A stretch of 64,000 bases of DNA from NCBI RefSeq assembly GCF_023715405.1, contig NZ_JAMBOC010000006.1:1-64000 (forward strand). The letters are read 5' to 3'. This document shows, one piece after another, positions 35,938-45,805 of this stretch. A program made the position numbers and the translations under genes. The notes under the pieces were generated by a model. The model was not told where the DNA came from. It saw only the letters and a list, made by a program, of their open reading frames with translations, and ran no database searches. Numbering within the stretch: the stretch's first letter is position 1; every line of letters begins with the position of its first letter. This DNA is from Solibacillus isronensis. GTDB taxonomy: Bacteria > Bacillota > Bacilli > Bacillales_A > Planococcaceae.

Positions 35938-36357
35938 ATGTTCGGTACGGAGGATTATAAAAAAATAGAAAAGTATAGAAAACATTTCTTAATTTTTAAT
36001 CTCATGACGATCCTGTTTTTTACGGGAATATCTTTTACTAAGGTTATTCCAAATTTAAAGGGGTTTGATTTAGTTTCTACATTTATAGTTTTCCTTATTT
36101 ATATTGTTGTTGCGAATGTCTTTGTCGGGATTTTTGTTCGCAAAACGCAAATGGTTTTTTTCATTTCGCTACTATTCAGTGCTCTTGGAATGGGCTGGCG
36201 TCTATGGCTTGAGTGGGGAGAATTCAGTTTAGTTGAACATACAAATATTGTTGTGATGATAGGTTATCCAAGTATTACAGCACTTATGATTACACTTATT
36301 TATGCTGTTTCAGAAAAGTTCAAGACGAAAAAGCTCGTCATTATGGATAGGAAATAA
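35938..36357 (+). CDS. four-segment membrane protein
   Basis: 139 residues with four hydrophobic segments and a basic C-terminus. ATG at 35938 follows AAGAGGTG. Not recognised. Confidence 0.65.
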   Translation: MFGTEDYKKIEKYRKHFLIFNLMTILFFTGISFTKVIPNLKGFDLVSTFIVFLIYIVVANVFVGIFVRKTQMVFFISLLFSALGMGWRLWLEWGEFSLVEHTNIVVMIGYPSITALMITLIYAVSEKFKTKKLVIMDRK

Positions 36358-36391
36358 AAGAGCATCAAAAAAATCAGAAAGGTGGATCTGA

Positions 36392-36841
36392 ATGGAATAC
36401 CGATTGGCTACTAAAGATGATATGGAATTATTAATAGATTTACGTAAGCGGTTATTAGTGGAGGAAGGGCAAACCGTATCTTCCAATATCGATGAACAAT
36501 TAAGGAGCTTTTTTGAGAAGCAATTGAACTCTGACCAAATTGTTCAATGGATTATTGAGGAAGAGAAAGGTGCGATTGCTACAGGGGGCATTCAGTTTAT
36601 TTCCTTTCCCCCTAGCTATTCCAATCCCACAGGCATTCGCGGGTATATTTTGAATATGTACACAACACCGGAAAGCAGAGGTCGGGGGCTTGCGAAACAG
36701 TTGGTTGAGCGGTTACTGGCAGAAGCTCAAGAAAGAAATGTACATCACATATTTTTGATTTCTTCACCGATGGGCAAACCGTTATACAAAAAAATCGGTT
36801 TTAAGGAAAATGATATTTACATGGAATATTTCATTAAATAG
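36392..36841 (+). CDS. GNAT-family acetyltransferase
   Basis: 149 residues. Acetyl-CoA loop ESRGRGLAKQLVE and the preceding strand GYILNMYTTP define the GNAT fold. Substrate unknown. Ends 16 nt before another acetyltransferase gene. Confidence 0.83.
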   Translation: MEYRLATKDDMELLIDLRKRLLVEEGQTVSSNIDEQLRSFFEKQLNSDQIVQWIIEEEKGAIATGGIQFISFPPSYSNPTGIRGYILNMYTTPESRGRGLAKQLVERLLAEAQERNVHHIFLISSPMGKPLYKKIGFKENDIYMEYFIK

Positions 36842-36857
36842 TTTAGGGGATGAGGAA

Positions 36858-37397
36858 ATGATTTTAGAAACGGAAAGACTTATATTAAAGCCATATGAAG
36901 TTGAATTTTCGGATGCTATTTTTGAAGTAGTAAAGCATAGGGAGATTGCGGACACAATGGTCATGATTCCGCATCCTTATCCACGCGAAGTTGTCGGTCA
37001 GTGGATTTCCTATTTGCAAAAAAGCTTTGAGCAAGGGACAGCCTATGAGTTTGCTGTGTTTTTAAAAGAAAATGGCCACTATATCGGGAATTGCGGGCTC
37101 GTTACGATTTCAAAAAATCACCGTAATGCAGAGGTGGGCTATTTTATTGATGTCTCGGAGTGGGGTAATGGCTATGCAACAGAAGCATGCAAAAAAATAA
37201 TTGATTACGGATTTCAGGAACATCAATTAAATAGAATTTACAGCCGCTGCATGGTTAGAAATATCGCTTCAAGAAAGGTAATGGAGAAGTCCGGTATGGT
37301 TTGGGAAGGACGCCACAGACAGGAATTTTTAAAAGATGATATATATGAAGATATGGATTACTTAGCTATTTTAGCGGAGGAATATTTTAAGGAATAA
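36858..37397 (+). CDS. GNAT-family acetyltransferase (RimJ/RimL type)
   Basis: 179 residues starting ILETERLILKPYE, the usual RimJ/RimL opening, with EVGYFIDVSEWGNGYATEA as acetyl-CoA loop and RIYSRCMVRNIASRKVMEKSG. N-terminal or small-amine acetylation. ATG at 36858 follows AGGGGATGAGG. Confidence 0.87.
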   Translation: MILETERLILKPYEVEFSDAIFEVVKHREIADTMVMIPHPYPREVVGQWISYLQKSFEQGTAYEFAVFLKENGHYIGNCGLVTISKNHRNAEVGYFIDVSEWGNGYATEACKKIIDYGFQEHQLNRIYSRCMVRNIASRKVMEKSGMVWEGRHRQEFLKDDIYEDMDYLAILAEEYFKE

Positions 37398-37430
37398 CTT
37401 AATTACATATCATGCATTGAGGGGTTATAA

Positions 37431-37688
37431 ATGAAGGAAATGAAAGTCGATATACTTGTTACCTTTCAAATAGCTTTAGCATTTTTGGCTGCATTGATTG
37501 GTATTTATAGTTTGGTTACAGATCGCTTCCACCTGCAGCCGCTTATGTTTGTCTTTATGAGTGCGATGTATGGAATAATAGGATACAGAGAGTACAGACG
37601 GACTCAAAATAAACAATCAGGAATTCTCTTTTGGGTTGTGTCAGTAATTTTATTTGGCGTTGCGTTTGTATCGTTGTTTGTTAATTAG
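37431..37688 (+). CDS. YczI/DUF3953-like small membrane protein
   Basis: 85 residues, three hydrophobic segments with a YREYRRTQNK loop. Similar architecture to Bacillus YczI. Function unknown. Site GAGGGG. Confidence 0.65.
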   Translation: MKEMKVDILVTFQIALAFLAALIGIYSLVTDRFHLQPLMFVFMSAMYGIIGYREYRRTQNKQSGILFWVVSVILFGVAFVSLFVN

Positions 37689-37741
37689 GAAATGCAGGAT
37701 TTAAGAAAGATGCTCTTAATGGCAGGGTTTTAAATTTCCTC

Positions 37742-37782
37742 TATAGAAACTTTTAAAATAAGCGATATAGATACTTTTAAAA
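37742..37782. repeat. 24-bp-period tandem repeat
   Basis: TATAGAAACTTTTAAAA at 37742 and TATAGATACTTTTAAAA at 37766, just before the Nudix gene. Confidence 0.6.
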
Positions 37783-37788
37783 GGACTG

Positions 37789-38226
37789 ATGAGATTGGAA
37801 CAAATTCAGCAAATAATAAATACAACCCCTAAACATATTGTGTCTGCAGCTACGATTATACTGAACAGTAAAAATGAGGTTCTGCTTATTAAAGGACCTA
37901 AACGGGGGTGGGAAATGCCGGGCGGTCAAGTGGAAGAAGGCGAATCTTTGACAGCTGCAGCGATTAGGGAAACAAAAGAAGAATCGGGAATAGATGTGGA
38001 AATACTCAAATTCTGCGGTATTTTTCAAAATGTAGAGAAATCTATATGCAATACGCTTTTCCTAGCGAAACCAATTGGGGGGACACCGACAACTTCACCG
38101 GAAAGTCTGGAAGTCGGGTATTTCCCAATTGAAGAGGCCCTGGAAATGGTGACATTCGGAAACTTTCGACAAAGAATAGCATATTGTTTGGACACAACGA
38201 AGCACCCGTTTTTTATTGATTTTTAA
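37789..38226 (+). CDS. Nudix hydrolase
   Basis: 145 residues. The Nudix box is intact: GGQVEEGESLTAAAIRETKE followed by ESGID (about 44-68). Hydrolyses a nucleoside-diphosphate-linked substrate, unidentified. Start may be ATG 37789 or, with better spacing from AAGGA, TTG 37795. Confidence 0.86.
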   Translation: MRLEQIQQIINTTPKHIVSAATIILNSKNEVLLIKGPKRGWEMPGGQVEEGESLTAAAIRETKEESGIDVEILKFCGIFQNVEKSICNTLFLAKPIGGTPTTSPESLEVGYFPIEEALEMVTFGNFRQRIAYCLDTTKHPFFIDF

Positions 38227-38310
38227 ATCGGTGAAACGGTATGGATCGCAAAGGACGCGGTAAACGTGGAGATAAGGATGATCAGCTGTACAAGCTTGAA
38301 TTATAGGAGA

Positions 38311-38350
38311 AGGGAGTGTAAAAGTGAAATAGCTTTTGCACTCCCTTTTT
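38311..38350 (+). terminator. intrinsic terminator
   Basis: AGGGAGTGTAAAAG/CTTTTGCACTCCCT, 14 bp with one G-T pair, T-run. Confidence 0.9.
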
Positions 38351-38373
38351 ATCGTTGCCGTTATTCGGTCTGA

Positions 38374-38411
38374 TTAAAAAAGCCGCGACTGTTACTTAAA
38401 GCAATCGCGGC
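38374..38411 (-). terminator. lepB terminator
   Basis: GCCGCGA/TCGCGGC stem with T-run on the minus strand. Confidence 0.82.
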
Positions 38412-38420
38412 ATAGCTGTT

Positions 38421-38981
38421 TTATTTTACTAAACCCAATGAGTCGAGCGGGTAAAAACGGATAGATGTAGAGCCAAGAATATGTTCCTTTGAGACAAGAC
38501 CGATGCGTGGATCTCGGCTGTCACTACTTTTACGGCGGTTATCACCCATAACAAAATAATAGTCATTCGGAATTTCAGATACCCCAACTAAATCTTCCAG
38601 CGTGAAATCAGGAGTCAAGTCGCCAGGATCGTTAAGAGCAGATTTATATTCATCCAAATAGGGCTCGTCGATTTCCTGACCATTTATATAAAGTACATCA
38701 TCTTTATATTCGATATGATCACCTGGAAGTCCGATAATCCGTTTAATAAAATATTCGCTTTCTAAGCCATCGAATACAATGACATCGAACCGATTGAAAT
38801 CATGAAGCGATTTCCCGATTTTATTGACGATAATTCGGTCTCCGTCTTCATATGTCGGCATCATGGAAGCACCTTTCACGTCAATCGGAGTGAAAATAAA
38901 CATACGAATAGCTACAACAAACAAGGCGGTTATGGCAATAACTTTAATCCATTCAAAAAGCTCGTTCTTTTCTTTTTTCAT
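38421..38981 (-). CDS. lepB: signal peptidase I
   Basis: 186 residues, S26 family with a single N-terminal anchor (about 10-30). Catalytic Ser39 (GASMMPT) and Lys80 (FIKRIIGLPGD), plus box E GDNRRKSSDSR. Cleaves signal peptides outside the membrane. Bacillales often have several; this is one of them. Site GGAGGTTATAG. Confidence 0.93.
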   Translation of the reverse strand: MKKEKNELFEWIKVIAITALFVVAIRMFIFTPIDVKGASMMPTYEDGDRIIVNKIGKSLHDFNRFDVIVFDGLESEYFIKRIIGLPGDHIEYKDDVLYINGQEIDEPYLDEYKSALNDPGDLTPDFTLEDLVGVSEIPNDYYFVMGDNRRKSSDSRDPRIGLVSKEHILGSTSIRFYPLDSLGLVK

Positions 38982-39023
38982 TTTCTATAACCTCCATAGA
39001 GAATCTGGCAGTTCAAGTCTAAA

Positions 39024-40205
39024 TTATTTTATAACCCCATGAAGCTTTAATGCCTCCACAAACACATTGGCAATATTCAACATTGACTGTTCATCCACAT
39101 CGAATCGTGGGTGGTGATGCGGGTAGACTGCATTGATCTCCGGATTGCCGCCGCCTGTGAAGAAAAACGTGCCGGGCTTTTCCTGTAAATAATAGGTGAA
39201 ATCTTCTGCTCCCATGCGAGGTGGGGCATTCAATACTTGCAAGTCTGGCAAATTTGTTGAGACAGCTTCGCGAAGCATAGCTGTTTCAGTCGGGTGATTA
39301 TATACGGCGTCATAGCCGCGAGTATAGTTAAATTCAAGCGTAGCACCGTACTGAATTTCAATCGCTTTGCATAAGTTGTTTAACTTTTGCTCTACCATAT
39401 CGCGAATCGCCGGATTAATTGTACGAACAGTCCCTGTTAAATGGGCTTTATCAGGAATGACATTGCCAACTGTGCCACTTTCAATTTTTCCGATTGTAAT
39501 AACAGCAGATTCAATCGGGTCAGTATTTCTGCTGACGATTGGCTGCACACCAAATACAAACTGTGCTGCTGCAACGATAGGGTCGATTGTTTCGTGAGGA
39601 GATGCGCCATGCCCGCCCTTACCTTGAATAGTGAGTTCAAAAAAGTCGGCAGCTGCCATTGCGTAGCCTTCACAAAACAGCACAGTGCCTAATTCGCTCC
39701 AGGATGAGACATGAGAACCGTACACATAGTCGACACCATTTAGGCAACCTGCCTCTACCATAGCCTTTGCACCACCTGGTACGACTTCTTCCGCAAATTG
39801 ATGGATGAATACGACATTGCCATGAAGTGCGTCCCGGTTATCAGCAAGTGACTTTGCCAAACCGAGCAGTGCGGCTGTATGGATATCATGACCACAAGCA
39901 TGGCTTACTCCATCGACTTTTGATTTGTAAGGTACTTCTTTTTCATCTTGAATCGGGAGTGCGTCAAAATCTGCGCGAAACGCAATTGTCGGTCCATCAA
40001 AAGTACCCTCTAAATAGCCAACAACTCCATTACCGCCAACATTTTCTTTCACTTCAATCCCATAAGAACGAAGCTTTTCGGCAACGAGTTTTGGTGTATT
40101 AACTTCTTTAAATGAAAGCTCCGGATACATATGCAGATGTCTTCGGATTTCGACCATATCCTCATAGTTTGCTTGCAGTTTCTCTTTTACGCTCATCTTC
40201 TCCAC
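39024..40205 (-). CDS. M20-family metallo-amidohydrolase (third copy)
   Basis: 393 residues with SHACGHDIHTA, QFAEEVVPGG, GAEDFTYY and HHHPRFDVD; lid GGHGASPH. Same M20D group as the two genes at 30-33 kb. Lies 10 nt behind an acetyltransferase gene, suggesting an acetylation/deacylation pair in one operon. Confidence 0.88.
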   Translation of the reverse strand: MEKMSVKEKLQANYEDMVEIRRHLHMYPELSFKEVNTPKLVAEKLRSYGIEVKENVGGNGVVGYLEGTFDGPTIAFRADFDALPIQDEKEVPYKSKVDGVSHACGHDIHTAALLGLAKSLADNRDALHGNVVFIHQFAEEVVPGGAKAMVEAGCLNGVDYVYGSHVSSWSELGTVLFCEGYAMAAADFFELTIQGKGGHGASPHETIDPIVAAAQFVFGVQPIVSRNTDPIESAVITIGKIESGTVGNVIPDKAHLTGTVRTINPAIRDMVEQKLNNLCKAIEIQYGATLEFNYTRGYDAVYNHPTETAMLREAVSTNLPDLQVLNAPPRMGAEDFTYYLQEKPGTFFFTGGGNPEINAVYPHHHPRFDVDEQSMLNIANVFVEALKLHGVIK

Positions 40206-40215
40206 CCCTGAAAAA

Positions 40216-40758
40216 TTATTCTTTATTCAATGCTTCCCATTCTTCTCTGAGTAACCCCATGCGAATCGAGTCATAATAGTGCCCTTCGTAATAGCGGACT
40301 TTACGGATTCTTGCTTCTAGCTGCATCCCCAGTTTTTCGCCAACACGAATCATGCGTTCATTGCCTGACCATGTCGTTAAACCAACACGCACTATTGGCA
40401 TTGTATGAAATAAATGCGCAATCCATAATTTTAATGCCCGTGTTCCAATCCCTTTTCCCCACGATTGCCCTTCATGCAGAACTATGCCCATTTCAATCCA
40501 CTTTGAAGGTTCGTGTTCCCAGTAGTAGGAGATAATTCCTCGAACGACACCGGATACTTCAATAACCCAAAAGCTGTTGTCACCAATCCAATCCTGCCTT
40601 TTCTGGATAAATTGTTCATAAGGAATCGCTCTATGCGGATAATACGGCGCATCCCATTTTTTCCATTCGGGCTGCTCATCTTTATAAATTAGTTCCCATA
40701 AACGTTCCATATCTTGCTCAATTATTGGTCGGATGATTAGTTCCTGATCTGTATACAT
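40216..40758 (-). CDS. GNAT-family acetyltransferase
   Basis: 180 residues. GNAT loop EGQSWGKGIGTRALKLW and GNERMIRVGEKLGM. First gene of a two-gene operon with the M20 amidohydrolase. Confidence 0.87.
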   Translation of the reverse strand: MYTDQELIIRPIIEQDMERLWELIYKDEQPEWKKWDAPYYPHRAIPYEQFIQKRQDWIGDNSFWVIEVSGVVRGIISYYWEHEPSKWIEMGIVLHEGQSWGKGIGTRALKLWIAHLFHTMPIVRVGLTTWSGNERMIRVGEKLGMQLEARIRKVRYYEGHYYDSIRMGLLREEWEALNKE

Positions 40759-41149
40759 CGTTTTCCTCTTTTCAAGTAGTTTTATATTATGTTTATATTC
40801 GATTGAAAAGAGTAGAAAGATTACTTTTCAATCACTTTCATAAATGTTTTCATTTTTATCAATCCTTTCAATGGAAATTACTATAATCTTATCAGAATAT
40901 TCCAGTAAAAGGAGGAGGATGTTGAACATTTAATAGAGAACCTCGATAAAAAATTTCTAGTAAAATTCAGATAGAAATTGAAAAACACTTAAAAAAGAGA
41001 GAGAAAAAGTAAAAAATTATAAAAAATAGTCGAAATTATCTAAAAGAACTACCAAAATCGTTAATTAAGAACTATAATTATGGATTAAAGAGTGCAAATT
41101 TTTAGAAAATACATTAGAAAAGAATCACTAAATAGAAGTTGGTGGATAT
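40759..41149. other. AT-rich divergent intergenic region
   Basis: 391 bp between the acetyltransferase (minus) and the GGDEF-EAL gene (plus). TATAAT-like boxes occur near 40881 and 41073 but without good -35 partners. A strong AGGAGGAGG at about 40911 is followed only by a four-codon frame. No gene seen. Confidence 0.5.
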
Positions 41150-42853
41150 ATGGTGAAAACAGAAGATACAAATGTACTAAGTTCAATGCAACTGACGGTA
41201 GAAGAATTACAAAATATTAAAGTTGCATTAGACGAGTCGTCCATTTTGGCTGTTACAGATCAACGAGGCATTATCACAATGGTAAATGACCGATTTTGTA
41301 AAATCTCCAAATATGAACGTTGTGAACTCATTGGTAAAGATCACCGACTTTTAAATTCAGGCTATCACCCAAAATCTTTTTTTAAGGAAATGTGGCGTAC
41401 GATAGGTTCGGGTAAAACGTGGCATGGGGAAGTATGCAACCGCGCAAAGGATGGTTCAACATATTGGGTACAGACGACGATTGTGCCTTTTTTGAACGAA
41501 AAAGGAAAACCCTATCAGTATATTTCGATTCGTACAGATATTACCGCACAAAAGAAAATTGGGGAAATGATACATATTGCACACCATGATGACTTGACAG
41601 GACTGCCAAATCGCCGGATGTTGCTTAATGATTTAAAAACGTTGATCGAAGTTGAGCAACAGCCATTTTCACTTATGTTATTTGATGTGAACCGATTTAA
41701 AAACATTAATGATGGCTTAGGGCATCGAATTGGAGATCTGTTTTTAGTAGAAATTGCGGAGCGAACAAAAACATTGAATAGCCCGCTTATGACTTTTTAT
41801 CGATTAAGTGGAGATGAATTTATCTGTATATTAAGAGATGCGACACTACTTGAAAATGCTGCAGAAGATATACAAGCGCTATTTAAACACCAATTCAATT
41901 TAAATAACTATGCATTTTATGCATCGATCAGTATCGGAGCTGTAAATTACCCGGAGCATGGTCACTCAGCACAAGACATATTAAAATATGCAGATATTGC
42001 GATGTATGAGGCGAAAAAAAGCAATAATAAAGGGTTTGTCATTTATAAAAAACAACAGCGCTTTTCACATAACCAACTACTGACATTGGAAACAAAGTTA
42101 CATGATGCCATTAAAAATCAGGCATTTGAACTGTATTACCAACCGAAAGTGAATCTACAAACAAATAATATTGAAGGTATGGAGGCACTCATTCGTTGGT
42201 TTGACGATGAACTTGGTTTTGTACCACCGGATCAGTTCATCCCATTTGCAGAAGATTTTGGACTGATCAGTGACATTAGTGAGTGGGTTATCGCTAAAGC
42301 CGGTCGCCAAGTAACAGAATGGAATAAGCAATATAATTTGAATCTTCGAGTAGCTGTTAATATTTCGCCAAGCCATTTGAAAGCGGATAATTTTATCGAG
42401 CGTTTAAATCAAATTTTACAGGAGCATGAGATTTCACCTAGTGCACTGGAAATCGAAATAACAGAAATGAGTTTTTTAGATCAAAATTCAGATTTGCTCA
42501 ATACAATCAAACATTTAAGTGAAATGGATATTACGTTAGCTATTGATGACTTTGGGACAGGATATTCTTCGTTAAGCTATTTGAAGAAATTCCCGGTAGA
42601 TTTATTGAAAATAGATCGTACGTTCATCCACGAAATGTATAAAAACAACGCAGATATTGCCATGGTTTCAGCGATGATTTCCTTGGCACGTGCACTTAAT
42701 TTAAAAGTAGTTGCGGAAGGTGTCGAAGAACATGAAGACTTGCACCTTTTACGGGAGTTTGATTGTGAATTTGTACAGGGTTACTATTATAGCCGTCCAT
42801 TAACGATTGATGATTTTTCGCAACGTTTAAGTGAAAAGGGGATACTCGTGTAA
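41150..42853 (+). CDS. PAS-GGDEF-EAL c-di-GMP signalling protein
   Basis: 567 residues, no membrane segment. PAS/PAC sensor (about 20-140; [22 protein letters not shown]), GGDEF domain (about 145-305) with active-site variant S220-GDEF and no RxxD inhibitory site, then an EAL phosphodiesterase domain (about 315-560) with E345-[26 protein letters not shown] and AEGVEE all kept. Probably a c-di-GMP phosphodiesterase; cyclase activity is possible since SGDEF is tolerated in some enzymes. Monocistronic. Confidence 0.92.
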   Translation: MVKTEDTNVLSSMQLTVEELQNIKVALDESSILAVTDQRGIITMVNDRFCKISKYERCELIGKDHRLLNSGYHPKSFFKEMWRTIGSGKTWHGEVCNRAKDGSTYWVQTTIVPFLNEKGKPYQYISIRTDITAQKKIGEMIHIAHHDDLTGLPNRRMLLNDLKTLIEVEQQPFSLMLFDVNRFKNINDGLGHRIGDLFLVEIAERTKTLNSPLMTFYRLSGDEFICILRDATLLENAAEDIQALFKHQFNLNNYAFYASISIGAVNYPEHGHSAQDILKYADIAMYEAKKSNNKGFVIYKKQQRFSHNQLLTLETKLHDAIKNQAFELYYQPKVNLQTNNIEGMEALIRWFDDELGFVPPDQFIPFAEDFGLISDISEWVIAKAGRQVTEWNKQYNLNLRVAVNISPSHLKADNFIERLNQILQEHEISPSALEIEITEMSFLDQNSDLLNTIKHLSEMDITLAIDDFGTGYSSLSYLKKFPVDLLKIDRTFIHEMYKNNADIAMVSAMISLARALNLKVVAEGVEEHEDLHLLREFDCEFVQGYYYSRPLTIDDFSQRLSEKGILV

Positions 42854-42854
42854 A

Positions 42855-42897
42855 AAATCCACGCAGATTGATCATTCAATTTGCGTGGATTTTTTTA
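42855..42897. terminator. bidirectional terminator
   Basis: 15-bp stem AATCCACGCAGATTG/CAATTTGCGTGGATT, 4-nt loop, T-run. It overlaps the end of the convergent gene. Confidence 0.93.
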
Positions 42898-43296
42898 TGA
42901 TTTGACTGTAATACTTGGATTAATTTCAAGAAGCTTATTTACAAACAGCTCCCTTTCCTTTGGAGATACAAGAATGACTTGAATATGCGGATCAAAGGTT
43001 ATTTCAATACGGTCGATTGACATAGCCGGAGCCGATAGAGGATTTTTCGATGGGCGTAAGCTGCGTATTTGTTGAATAGGAATTCGCTTTTTATAAATAC
43101 CGGCGTATACGATGAGTTCGTCCTTTTCGATGACGTATTTTGTACCAAAAAACAGTATGCATAATAAGACAATAACGAATGCTGTTACGAGCAGTAAAAC
43201 AGCACTTGGCTCGGTAATGACCCCGTATATCATTGAGATTGGCACAAGAATAAATATAATAGCCATCCAAATATCCACCTTCGAGTTAAAAACCAT
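42895..43296 (-). CDS. bacterial PH-domain membrane protein
   Basis: 133 residues. Two membrane segments, then a bPH-type domain (YVIEKDELIVYAGIYKKRIPI ... SLRPSKNPLSAP). Function unknown. Confidence 0.75.
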   Translation of the reverse strand: MVFNSKVDIWMAIIFILVPISMIYGVITEPSAVLLLVTAFVIVLLCILFFGTKYVIEKDELIVYAGIYKKRIPIQQIRSLRPSKNPLSAPAMSIDRIEITFDPHIQVILVSPKERELFVNKLLEINPSITVKS

Positions 43297-43376
43297 GAAA
43301 AAGCCTCCCTTCTACTTATAGCTTATAACAAAGAGGCAAAATTTAAAAATGCAATTCCAGCAATAGGAGTTTTTGG

Positions 43377-44588
43377 TTATTTAATTCCATATTTTCTGTC
43401 CAATGTCACAAGACGTGCATCGTCATTCGGGCGGTTCATGACTAAATCGGCAATAATTTGAGAGCCAAGCATACTATAAACCGTGCCGTTACCTCCAAAT
43501 CCGAGCAGGTAATAATGGTTCGGCTGTTCTGGATGCTGTCCGATAAAGGGGAGATGGTCTAATGATTCACCGAAGGAAGCACAGTATTTGTAGGGTGCAT
43601 GGAAGTTCTCGTCAGGCAATAATTCATGAAGTTTATCAAGCAGCACGTTTGCCATTGCGTCCACTGTTGTTTCCTGTTTGGCAGGCTCGGCTCTCTTTTC
43701 GTCTAATCCCCCAATTATAATGCGGTGATCCACTGTTTTTCGCATATATAAATACGGGCGAGCACTTTCCCAAATGAGTGCATTTTCATACCAGCCCTCA
43801 AAGCCGGGTTTTTGCTCTGTTACAATCGCATAAGAGCGGTTAATGTCAGCACCTTTCATTTTTCCATAAGGAAGACGATCGTAACCGGTTGTGTATACAA
43901 TACGGGATGTTTTAAAGATTCCGTTCATTGTATGCAAAATAATCTCATTTCCCTCATCCTCAATAATATTGGCATACGTATTTTCAAATAAATCCAGCCC
44001 TTTAGCGATAAGCTGCTCAGTTAATGAAACAACGAATTTATAAGGGTTCATTTCCGCATCATTATGTGTGTACAAAGCTGCAGGTGCTTTAAAGGGCAAG
44101 CGCTTTTCAACGACAAGTTCATTCCAAAGTTCAGCAGGGAATCCGTGCTTTACTAATATTTCACATTCCTTTTCAAGCTTTGACACATCTTTTTTTTCAC
44201 TGGCAAAACAGATACTTGGACGTCGAATGAAATCAGCCTGATCTTTTAAAGGTTGCGCAATTTTTTCGAGCTGGTCAACTGCTTCAAAGCAAAGTTTATA
44301 AAAACGTACAGCATCCTCTTCTCCGATTAAATCACTTAGTTCATGTAATTGAATATCATTTGAATATTGGAGTAGTCCTGTATTGGCAGAAGTACTTCCG
44401 GAGCCGAGCTTGTTTCGTTCTAAAACGGCTACCGTTAAGCCCTCATCAATTAGTGCTTTCGCCGTCAGTAGTCCACTCATTCCGGCACCTACGATAACTG
44501 CATCATAATGAGGTTTAATTGGTGGGTTTGTGTGTGGTTCTTTCAAAAGTGTCGTTGGCCAAAACAATAAACCATTGTGTAATTCCAT
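43377..44588 (-). CDS. FAD-dependent amine/amino-acid oxidoreductase (DAO family)
   Basis: 403 residues. Rossmann motif VIVGAGMSGLLTAKAL at about 30-45, ERNKLGSGSTSANTGLLQ at the FAD/substrate site and C-terminal HLPFIGQHP...GFGGNGTVYS. Resembles OrdL/gamma-glutamylputrescine oxidase-type enzymes but lacks the C-terminal Rieske domain of some. Exact substrate unknown. Confidence 0.87.
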   Translation of the reverse strand: MELHNGLLFWPTTLLKEPHTNPPIKPHYDAVIVGAGMSGLLTAKALIDEGLTVAVLERNKLGSGSTSANTGLLQYSNDIQLHELSDLIGEEDAVRFYKLCFEAVDQLEKIAQPLKDQADFIRRPSICFASEKKDVSKLEKECEILVKHGFPAELWNELVVEKRLPFKAPAALYTHNDAEMNPYKFVVSLTEQLIAKGLDLFENTYANIIEDEGNEIILHTMNGIFKTSRIVYTTGYDRLPYGKMKGADINRSYAIVTEQKPGFEGWYENALIWESARPYLYMRKTVDHRIIIGGLDEKRAEPAKQETTVDAMANVLLDKLHELLPDENFHAPYKYCASFGESLDHLPFIGQHPEQPNHYYLLGFGGNGTVYSMLGSQIIADLVMNRPNDDARLVTLDRKYGIK

Positions 44589-44712
44589 AAATAGTCCCCC
44601 CTTGTATTATGTAAAGAATATTTCCCGCTCGTTTCTGTTTCTAATCTTGAAATTTTTAATAACTTAATTTAGGGGTAAAGGGGAAAGAATAGAAACTAAG
44701 AGGAGGGATATG

Positions 44713-45372
44713 ATGGATCCTTATATTTTCGGATTTTTCACGATTGCCTATATTGCCATCTTCGTCTGGGGAATGGCAAAACATAAAAAAACTGCATCTG
44801 CCATTTTGTTTTTGGTTATTGCTGCCCTGATTTATGATAATGCAATATTAGCGTTAGGCCATCTCATCGGAGAGGGGAGCCTTCTTGAAACCCTGAGCTA
44901 TGGCCGTTTTTGGCTTCATGCAATATTTACACCAACTTTAATACTTTTTTCATTGTTTGTAATGAAAGAAGCAAACCTTCATTTTGCCTATAAGAAATGG
45001 GTTCCTTTTACATTTGGCGTTTTATGGATTGTTGCCATGATTATTGAATATTTTGCGGAACTGAGTGGACTGGAATTAGCTCCGGAGGAATCATTTGGTG
45101 TACTTAGCTACAGTACAACAGCAGCAGCATCCGGACCGCCACCAATGATTTTGATTGTCCTTGTCGCCTTATTAATCGCCGCAATCATGCTAGTCCGGAA
45201 AAGAAAATGGTGGTGGATGCTTGTCGGTACAATCGTTATGACGATCGGTAGCGCAGTTCCGATTGATATTGGCAGTGACGCGATTACAAATGCCTTCGAG
45301 TTAGTATTAATTGCGACGTTAATGTGGACGGCAATCCATTATTCGAACGACAGACCTTATAGAAGGTTTTAA
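44713..45372 (+). CDS. seven-segment membrane protein
   Basis: 219 residues with about seven hydrophobic segments and a Pro-rich loop (AASGPPPMI). Start 44713 or the adjacent 44710, following AGGAGGG. Not recognised. Confidence 0.68.
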   Translation: MDPYIFGFFTIAYIAIFVWGMAKHKKTASAILFLVIAALIYDNAILALGHLIGEGSLLETLSYGRFWLHAIFTPTLILFSLFVMKEANLHFAYKKWVPFTFGVLWIVAMIIEYFAELSGLELAPEESFGVLSYSTTAAASGPPPMILIVLVALLIAAIMLVRKRKWWWMLVGTIVMTIGSAVPIDIGSDAITNAFELVLIATLMWTAIHYSNDRPYRRF

Positions 45373-45379
45373 CGAACAA

Positions 45380-45419
45380 AAATTGTGCTGAGGATAAATC
45401 TTAGCACAATTATTTTTTG
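45380..45419 (+). terminator. intrinsic terminator
   Basis: AATTGTGCTGAG/CTTAGCACAATT stem with T-run. Confidence 0.88.
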
Positions 45420-45436
45420 TTCACTACCTTGCAATG

Positions 45437-45478
45437 AATAGTAGTGTTTGTTACACTATTGTATATTAAATAGTAGTG
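45437..45478 (+). promoter_or_regulatory. probable PadR operator region
   Basis: AATAGTAGTG occurs at 45437 and 45469 (32 bp apart), with the inverted CACTATT at 45454. It lies immediately before the padR-type gene, the usual place for autoregulation. Confidence 0.5.
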
Positions 45479-45488
45479 AGGTGAAATA

Positions 45489-45803
45489 ATGAATCCTCAA
45501 TTTAAAAAAGGTGTGTTGAATTTATGTGTCCTCGCCTTATTAGAAAAGAAAGATATGTATGGATATGAGCTTGTGCAAGCAATTTCTACACAAATTGAAA
45601 TATCAGAAGGAGCGGTATACCCGCTGTTACGCAGGTTAACAAAAGACGGTCTTTTTACAACATATTTAATGGAATCAACAGAAGGCCCGCCGCGTAAATA
45701 TTATCAGATTACCGAACTAGGGATTGAACAACTACAGAGCTTACGTAATGAATGGGAAAGTTTTATTTCGGGTGTAAATACTTTAATTCAAGGGAGCAAA
45801 TAA
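45489..45803 (+). CDS. PadR-family transcriptional regulator
   Basis: 104 residues, short PadR type. Winged HTH: FKKGVLNLCVLALLEKKDMYGYELVQAI, wing SEGAVYPLLRRLTKDGL and EGPPRKYYQITELG. Cotranscribed (3-nt gap) with a HAAS/DUF4097 protein it probably controls, the standard envelope-stress pairing in Bacillales. Confidence 0.9.
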   Translation: MNPQFKKGVLNLCVLALLEKKDMYGYELVQAISTQIEISEGAVYPLLRRLTKDGLFTTYLMESTEGPPRKYYQITELGIEQLQSLRNEWESFISGVNTLIQGSK

Positions 45804-45805
45804 AA

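Noticed and set aside
38241-38306. 21-codon frame MDRKGRGKRGDKDDQ... between the Nudix gene and its terminator
   Set aside because: No ribosome site and too short to judge; perhaps a remnant.
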